A stretch of DNA of 61,643 nt from Helicobacter cetorum (GTDB lineage Bacteria; Campylobacterota; Campylobacteria; Campylobacterales; DZAY01): NCBI GenBank assembly GCA_022729735.1, contig DZAY01000013.1, positions 1 through 61,643 on the forward strand. The letters are read 5' to 3'. The translations under genes and the position numbers were made by a program. Below the pieces are notes generated by a model. The model had not been told where the DNA came from and searched no databases. It saw only the letters and a program-made list of their open reading frames with translations. Shown here in pieces: positions 56,164 to 61,643 of this stretch (position 1 is the stretch's first letter; each line of letters opens with the position of its first letter).

Positions 56164-57330
56164 CTATTTTACCCAAGTAATAAATATATATTTAAATCCC
56201 AAATTCATTATATTGTTATAAATTTTATTTGCCACTTCTAAATTTCCAATAGAAATAAATACAATATAATCTTCTAAATTATTTTTATATCTATTTATAA
56301 ACTCTTGACTATTTTCTATTTTAATATTAAAAGCTTTTGTAATAGCAATACCTTTAATATTATCATCAATTGCAGACTCCACAAAATCTTTTAAATCTAA
56401 ATTATAAATATTTTTAAGCATATAATTTAGTGTATAGTAGTTCCAAATAAACATATTACCAGCACCATAAAAAACAATTCTTTTACCATCTGTAATAAGT
56501 TTGGCAATATTTTTTATTACATTATATCTCTGTTGGAAATAGTTATTTAATGAATTTTTCAAAGCAAAATTTTTTAATAATTGAGTTAATTCTATATCAC
56601 TTTTTTTAGCTAATAGATGTATTGTATCAGTGTTTGTTTTGGAATTGACTATTTTAAATTTTGAGATAGATAATAAATTTTCCAAAGATTGGTAAGAAAA
56701 GTAATTTATATGCTCTGGACAAAACTCATTCAAATAATTTTTTAGATAAAACTCAATATTTGGAACCTCAATATATAAATAACCACTAATATTTAATATA
56801 TTTGAAATCTCATTTATAAAACTAACTGGATTTTTAATATGTTCCAATACAAATCTACCAATAACTAAATCAAATTTTGATGAAAATAGAGAAGAAAAAA
56901 ATAGAGACTTAATTGTTGGAATAAAAGAGTCAATATTAGATGGCTCACAACCTATAATATTTAAATGATTAAAATACTGTTTTAGTTGAAATGAGAAATC
57001 TCCCCTTGCAGAACCAATTTCTATTGAGTTAAATATTGTATCAAAATTTAAATTTTCTTTTAAAAATTCAATACCATTTTGTGCAGGAATATTGAGAGAT
57101 GGAAAATTAGCATTTGTCATATCATAATCATTATATGCCTTTGATGATACAATATCAAAAGTTGTATTACTATATGCACTTGATTGAAAAATAAAACCAC
57201 AGTCATTACAATAAACAATTTCAAAATCCACTTTTTCTCTATCTAAATCCCAAAATACACTAAATGGAATATTATTTATTGAAAATATTTTTTCTATATT
57301 TGAAGAGCCACATACATTGCATTTTAACAC
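56164..57330 (-). CDS. C-methyltransferase-type SAM enzyme, copy 1
   Basis: The 388-residue protein is organised like its paralogue 1 kb downstream: zinc site (LKCNVCGSSN and YCNDCGFIFQ), SAM motif IEIGSARGDFSFQL, GRFVLEHIKNP, and the C-terminal KRIVFYGAGNMFIWNY domain. Overall identity to the paralogue is moderate, so the duplication is older than that of the radical SAM pair. It overlaps the end of the glycosyltransferase-like gene by 7 nt. Confidence 0.82.
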   Translation of the reverse strand: MLKCNVCGSSNIEKIFSINNIPFSVFWDLDREKVDFEIVYCNDCGFIFQSSAYSNTTFDIVSSKAYNDYDMTNANFPSLNIPAQNGIEFLKENLNFDTIFNSIEIGSARGDFSFQLKQYFNHLNIIGCEPSNIDSFIPTIKSLFFSSLFSSKFDLVIGRFVLEHIKNPVSFINEISNILNISGYLYIEVPNIEFYLKNYLNEFCPEHINYFSYQSLENLLSISKFKIVNSKTNTDTIHLLAKKSDIELTQLLKNFALKNSLNNYFQQRYNVIKNIAKLITDGKRIVFYGAGNMFIWNYYTLNYMLKNIYNLDLKDFVESAIDDNIKGIAITKAFNIKIENSQEFINRYKNNLEDYIVFISIGNLEVANKIYNNIMNLGFKYIFITWVK

Positions 57331-59336
57331 TTTTTATATCTCTCTTTAACAATATTTAATATTGAAGATAGAGCATTAGAAGTTCCATTATAATCGATAT
57401 AATCCAAAGTTGTATTATATGTATTATTAGAGTATATTTGATATAAATTTACATTATCTATTAACTCTAAAGTTAATTTTTTATAATCATCTATTGTAAA
57501 TAATACACAATCTTTTGATAAGAAATTCATAGCTTCTCCCCATTCTTCTATAAATAGTGATATTATTGGTTTTGATTTGAGACCTATTTCTATCATAGAT
57601 AAACCTTGAGAAATTGGAAATGTATTTAAAAACAAATCTATTATATGTCCATAAATATTTGGATTTATAAGTCCTGTAAAAATAAATCGTTCATCTAAAT
57701 TGGATATTTTTATATCTTTATTTAACTCTTCTAATAGCTCTTTTACTCTCTCTTCTCCACCAGCTCCACAAGCTAAATATACAGTGTTTTCTCTCTCTTT
57801 TAAAACTTCTAATACAATTTTTAAATAATCTCTATTTGCCAATTTTATTAATCTTCCAATAGTTCCTAAGATAAACTTATCATCATATTTTAGTTTTAGA
57901 TGTTTTATATATTCTTCATCTTGTTTGCTTAATTTTGGATTTAAAAATTCTGTATCAATAATATTTTGGTACTCATAAAAATGAAAACCTTCTATCATTG
58001 ATTCTCTAAAGCCCTTGATACTTGCCATTGTTAGTCTATCATCAATTCCTTCAATATCAAAAAACATCTCTCCATGTCCAAAATATATTTGAATTGGAGC
58101 AATTCTACTAATTAATAAAAATATATTAATACCATGTCCATTCATATTTGTAAATAGTATGTCTATTTCATCATTTATAATTTTATCTCTAATTTTAATA
58201 GCTCTAAGTAGATGATTGTTATACATTCCATGTTTAAGAAACTCATCGTATCCTGCATTTATTACAACTATTCCAAGCGAATTTATCATCTCTACACAAT
58301 CTTTATCATCATCACCTTTTTCTATATATCCAGCACTATATACAGTTATCTCATATTTGGATTTAAACTCATCATTTTGCATTAGTGATTTAAAAATTGA
58401 GTATTCTACTTTAAATTGAGAGTTTCTTGTAACTCTATCCATTAAAAAGCCTATTTTTATTTTGCCATTTTCGCTTAATTTAGTTTTTGCTTTTTTTAAA
58501 TTTGCTCTATCTATCCACTTTTTATAATATTTAGATGATGGTATATTTATCTCATCATTCATAACTTTCCACTCTAAATTTTCTGTATAACTATTTCCCA
58601 TAAAGTGGTACATAAAAAATTGAAAATAGAGAGCCATATCAATATTATTTGCTATCAAATAACCAAATAGTATAGCTTTCCACTCTGGAAATAGTTTAGC
58701 AAAATGTTGTGGAGAGTAAAACTGTTTTATATTATAAATTGAGTGAATTGTCCATAAGCAGATTGACCTTTGTTCAAAACCATTAAGAGAAAAGAAAAAC
58801 TCTTTAGAAAAAATATATTTTAAAATATGGTAAATTTCATCAAATTTTATATTTATATCTTCTAAAAAGGTTTCAATATTCATATCCATTTTAGAGTAAA
58901 TATTTATTTTCATCACTTCACTTAAATATTTTTTTAATCCATCTTTTGTATTGCCATTAACTATATCAAATACAAATATCAAATTATGTATCAAAGACCA
59001 CTCACTACTTTTGTTATCTAAGCTTTTTAGATGTTCTGACAAAAGTTTTGATTGACCTTCAAATAAATCATCTTTCGCTATTTTCACATCATCAAATATG
59101 ATATACAAATATATAGCATCTTTTGTATCTGGCAAATCACCTTTTAATATAAACTCTTTTAATTTATCTCTAAGTAATATAGCCAACTCTAAATAATTAT
59201 TTTTATTAATATTTAGAAAAAACTTATACTCCAACTCAACCCTTTTTATCTCTTTAATAAATATATTTAATTTAGTAATAGTTTCTATTTTTTCTAAAAT
59301 TATCATTGAGTTTTTTAAATATGTGTTAAAATCCAA
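57324..59336 (-). CDS. Large GT-B-like glycosyltransferase
   Basis: The start is TTG, with AAGGAAG four bases upstream. The N-terminal ~280 residues are helical, with no repeat I can define. From about 290 (IKIGFLMDRVTRNSQF) a GT-B layout follows: PIQIYFGHGEMFF, FILGTIGRLIKLANRDY, VYLACGAGGEERV, FTGLINPNIYGHIIDLFLN and ISQGLSMIEIGLKSKPII, the donor-site region. This resembles SPINDLY/OGT-like and other GT41-type proteins. Protein glycosylation is plausible in this locus, but the acceptor is not known. Confidence 0.7.
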   Translation of the reverse strand: MDFNTYLKNSMIILEKIETITKLNIFIKEIKRVELEYKFFLNINKNNYLELAILLRDKLKEFILKGDLPDTKDAIYLYIIFDDVKIAKDDLFEGQSKLLSEHLKSLDNKSSEWSLIHNLIFVFDIVNGNTKDGLKKYLSEVMKINIYSKMDMNIETFLEDINIKFDEIYHILKYIFSKEFFFSLNGFEQRSICLWTIHSIYNIKQFYSPQHFAKLFPEWKAILFGYLIANNIDMALYFQFFMYHFMGNSYTENLEWKVMNDEINIPSSKYYKKWIDRANLKKAKTKLSENGKIKIGFLMDRVTRNSQFKVEYSIFKSLMQNDEFKSKYEITVYSAGYIEKGDDDKDCVEMINSLGIVVINAGYDEFLKHGMYNNHLLRAIKIRDKIINDEIDILFTNMNGHGINIFLLISRIAPIQIYFGHGEMFFDIEGIDDRLTMASIKGFRESMIEGFHFYEYQNIIDTEFLNPKLSKQDEEYIKHLKLKYDDKFILGTIGRLIKLANRDYLKIVLEVLKERENTVYLACGAGGEERVKELLEELNKDIKISNLDERFIFTGLINPNIYGHIIDLFLNTFPISQGLSMIEIGLKSKPIISLFIEEWGEAMNFLSKDCVLFTIDDYKKLTLELIDNVNLYQIYSNNTYNTTLDYIDYNGTSNALSSILNIVKERYKKC

Positions 59337-59362
59337 TTTACTTCCTTTATATTAGTTTGATT

Positions 59363-60490
59363 TTAAATTTTTATATCACAAAACCTTTTTTGCAAACTAA
59401 AATCAAATTCACTCACTATATCGACAATCTTTTTTGCAACTCCACCATCACCGAATATAGACTTCATATCCACTAAACTATCTTGAAACTCTTTTGAGTA
59501 TAGTTTTTCTATACTATTTTTTATATCTCTCCTCTCTAATTTACAATCAATAATACTTGTATTCCTTGCTCTGCCACTTTGTCGCTCACCAATATTTATT
59601 GTCCCTTTTTTAAAAGATGGTACTTCTATAATTCCGCTTGAGCTATTACCAATAACTCCATCTACATATAAGATTGCAGATAAATATCTAAGAGTTCCAA
59701 GAGAGCTAATTAATATTCCATTTGGGTTTTCTTTTACAAATTGCTCGATTTTATCATTTATTTCTCTTCCTCCATTATCACTATTTGCTTTTGTAAATAT
59801 TAAATTTGTATCTTTTAAATTTTTTAGTACAAAGAGTAACTCTTCAAAGTTTTCACCTTCACTTAATGTTGTCGGATGATATGTTATTAACAAATTTTTA
59901 ATATTTAATTTGAAATTTATGGATTGCTCAAACTCTTCTTTTGATAAAAGTTTTATATTTTTGATATTATCAATTCCAATAGCACCAACATTAAAAACTC
60001 TAAATGGCTCTTCGCCAAGCTGTATTACACGATTTTTATACTCTTGTGTGGCAACAAAATGGAGATATGACATTTTTGTAATAGAATGTCTAAAAGCATC
60101 ATCATAAGCCAATTCGCTAAGTTCTCCACCGTGTAAATGGATTACTTTGATATTATAAATCATAGCAACACTAACAGCACAAAAAATTTCAAATCTATCA
60201 CCTAATACAACAATTAAATCTGGTTTTAAACTCTCATAAGCTTCACTAAATCCAATATTTGCAAGTCCCATAGCTTTACATACAGCACTTTTACTATCAC
60301 TACTTAAAAGTATTTCAACCTTTTTTGCTATTTCAAACTCAATTTCTTTATATGTCAATCCAAACTCATATGATAAATGAGACCCACTAACAATAATATC
60401 AATATCAAAATTTCTACTTTTAAACTCTCTAATTAAAGGAGCTAAAAGCCCATATTCAGCTCTATTAGATGTTATAACTGCTATTTTCAT
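59363..60490 (-). CDS. Hydrolysing UDP/GDP-sugar 2-epimerase (NeuC/LegG type)
   Basis: The 375-residue protein starts KIAVITSNRAEYGLL, has VVLGDRFEIFCAV with HLHGGE following, and ends with IGNSSSGIIEVPSFKKGTI-type donor-site sequence and ERQSGR. NeuC hydrolyses UDP-GlcNAc to ManNAc; LegG does the same on a 2,4-diacetamido sugar for legionaminic acid, the common case in Campylobacterota. I cannot tell which substrate from the sequence. The synthase and cytidylyltransferase genes would be expected nearby, outside the window. Confidence 0.88.
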   Translation of the reverse strand: MKIAVITSNRAEYGLLAPLIREFKSRNFDIDIIVSGSHLSYEFGLTYKEIEFEIAKKVEILLSSDSKSAVCKAMGLANIGFSEAYESLKPDLIVVLGDRFEIFCAVSVAMIYNIKVIHLHGGELSELAYDDAFRHSITKMSYLHFVATQEYKNRVIQLGEEPFRVFNVGAIGIDNIKNIKLLSKEEFEQSINFKLNIKNLLITYHPTTLSEGENFEELLFVLKNLKDTNLIFTKANSDNGGREINDKIEQFVKENPNGILISSLGTLRYLSAILYVDGVIGNSSSGIIEVPSFKKGTINIGERQSGRARNTSIIDCKLERRDIKNSIEKLYSKEFQDSLVDMKSIFGDGGVAKKIVDIVSEFDFSLQKRFCDIKI

Positions 60491-60491
60491 C

Positions 60492-61490
60492 TTAAACTCT
60501 TTTTAAAGTAAGCAAAATTCGTTCTTCTTTTTGAATAATTGCTCTTAAGTTTGAAATGTATGTCTCATAATCTCCAAATCGCTCTTTCATTTCTTTATTC
60601 ATCTTAATTTTTAACTCTTGAACTTGCTTTAACTCTTTTTCTACTGATGAATAACTCTGCTTTTGTAATAAGTTTTTTAGTCTTACTTCTTCACTATTTA
60701 TCTTTTCAAGATAATCAATCCACTCATCTAACTCATCTAAATAGTTTTGTAATTTTTCTTTTAATGAGTTAATTTTTTCTTCTTGTTTTTTTATTTGTTC
60801 CAAATTTTTCATACTTTTTGGCTGTTTTGGTTGCTCTATATTAAGAGTATGGGTAGTTTTTTGTGGAACAGCTATTCCAACTTTTTTTGTGTGAATTAAA
60901 TAACCTATATGTTTTAAATTATGTTTATCAATAACCAATATCTCACCACTTTTTTCAAACTCTAATTTTTCTAAAAGTGAATAAATAGAGTTATCTTTCA
61001 TGGCAAGTTTTTCAAAAAATTCCCAAGCATCAGTTGAAATAATTGTATATCCATAATCATAAAACTGACTTTTTTCATCTTCATACCCCAAATATCTTGC
61101 ACATTTATTTAGTCCATCTCCAACAAAATTTGTAGTCTCTTTTATATCTTTAAAAGGTATTAAATATCCTGTATGCACAGCAATTCTAATACCTTTAAAA
61201 AAAGGAATATCTTGCACAAGTTTTTTTGAATAATTTTTAAAAGATAGTGCAAACAATGCACCATAGCCTTTTACAGTTGGTTTTAATATTGTATAAAACC
61301 CATCACCTGTTGATATAAAATCCAAAATTGGGTCATCTTCTAAAAATGAGCGACTTATCATTGCTGTTGCAACTTTTCTATAAAGTGATGCAAACTCTGT
61401 AATGAGTTTATATTGTTGGACATTACTAAGTTTTGAAAAACCTATAATATCAATTAAAATTATATCTGTATGAATAAATTGGTCTGCCAT
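60492..61490 (-). CDS. Class III nucleotidyl-cyclase-like protein with coiled-coil tail
   Basis: The first ~190 residues form a class III adenylate/guanylate cyclase-type domain: metal Asp D14 in LIDIIGFSKLS and D63 in STGDGFYTIL, RIAVHTGY, then N128 and R132 in VGDGLNKCARY as transition-state residues. Key residues are thus present. The C-terminal ~110 residues are a charged coiled coil. No membrane or receiver domain is present. It ends 1 nt before the 2-epimerase gene. Product (cAMP, cGMP, or a pyrimidine cyclic nucleotide) is unknown; no cyclic-nucleotide-binding effector is in the window. Confidence 0.7.
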   Translation of the reverse strand: MADQFIHTDIILIDIIGFSKLSNVQQYKLITEFASLYRKVATAMISRSFLEDDPILDFISTGDGFYTILKPTVKGYGALFALSFKNYSKKLVQDIPFFKGIRIAVHTGYLIPFKDIKETTNFVGDGLNKCARYLGYEDEKSQFYDYGYTIISTDAWEFFEKLAMKDNSIYSLLEKLEFEKSGEILVIDKHNLKHIGYLIHTKKVGIAVPQKTTHTLNIEQPKQPKSMKNLEQIKKQEEKINSLKEKLQNYLDELDEWIDYLEKINSEEVRLKNLLQKQSYSSVEKELKQVQELKIKMNKEMKERFGDYETYISNLRAIIQKEERILLTLKRV

Positions 61491-61506
61491 GTTTTCACTT
61501 TTTAAA

Positions 61507-61643
61507 TTATTTTTTAACCCAAACAGCTTCGCCTCGATAAATGAGCGATGGATTTTTTATCCAACTATTAGAGTTATATTTATAAACGGTTTCATAACCA
61601 TTTTTATATCTAAAGTTATAAATATCACTTCCAAATCCTACCA
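61507..61643 (-). CDS. C-terminal end of an unidentified protein (partial)
   Basis: An open minus-strand frame enters from the window edge and stops with TAA at 61507. The 45 visible residues are aromatic-rich (VGFGSDIYNFRYKNG... ending GEAVWVKK) and look like the end of a beta-rich extracellular domain. It ends 16 nt upstream of the cyclase-like gene. Too little is visible for a name. Confidence 0.5.
   Translation of the reverse strand, partial: VGFGSDIYNFRYKNGYETVYKYNSNSWIKNPSLIYRGEAVWVKK

Noticed and set aside
60492-61490. Complete Pycsar anti-phage system
   Set aside because: A cyclase-like domain is present, but no TM or TIR effector with a cyclic-nucleotide-binding domain is adjacent; the visible neighbours are a sugar 2-epimerase and an unknown protein fragment.

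Overview
The window is AT-rich DNA that looks like a chromosome segment of a member of the Campylobacterota (the former Epsilonproteobacteria). The evidence is the last subunit of a 2-oxoglutarate:acceptor oxidoreductase (oorC), a ~350-residue EF-Ts next to rpsB, the futalosine menaquinone enzyme MqnC, a short RecG, aconitase B, ADP-heptose synthesis genes (hldE/hldD) and many large sensor kinases and HD-GYP proteins. I cannot name a genus from the sequence alone.

Layout. 1-2.5 kb: oorC, then rpsB-tsf on the opposite strand. 2.9-18.5 kb: a minus-strand signalling block. It holds a PstS-like protein, a porin, a receiver-HD-GYP protein and a hybrid kinase; then a periplasmic metallo-hydrolase and a DUF302 protein; then a kinase with three periplasmic substrate-binding-type domains; then a two-gene ATPase + PD-(D/E)XK nuclease-like pair directly behind a GAF-HD-GYP gene. 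18.5-21 kb: hldD-hldE. 21.2-22.8 kb: a Ser/Val/Thr-rich repeat lipoprotein. 22.9-31.4 kb: housekeeping genes (recG, an M16 protein, mqnC, bamA, then tyrA and two unknowns on the plus strand). 31.4-36.5 kb: a CheX-like protein, a decayed IS982-type element and acnB. 36.6-42.8 kb: a TPR/glycosyltransferase-like protein, three restriction-endonuclease-fold genes in a row (a Uma2 protein and two tandem paralogues), agmatine deiminase and a Na/Pi symporter family protein. 42.9-44.7 kb: an asparagine-synthase family amidotransferase on the plus strand.

44.7-61.5 kb is one nearly gapless minus-strand run, which I read as a surface-glycan or flagellin-modification operon. It contains a class III nucleotidyl-cyclase-like protein, a NeuC/LegG-type hydrolysing 2-epimerase, a large GT-B-like protein, two C-methyltransferase paralogues flanking two retropepsin-like paralogues, a further methyltransferase and two tandem radical SAM enzymes. 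Then come two ~770-residue proteins that match the RADAR anti-phage system (RdrA ATPase and RdrB adenosine-deaminase-fold protein), followed by another methyltransferase and a DUF354 protein. RADAR is therefore spliced into the operon with junctions of only -4 to +3 nt.

The points most worth following up are this embedded RADAR pair with its radical SAM neighbours, the ATPase/PD-(D/E)XK pair at 14.9-16.8 kb, and the local duplications of nuclease-like, protease-like, radical SAM and methyltransferase genes. Functional statements below come from motifs and family knowledge; no database search was run.
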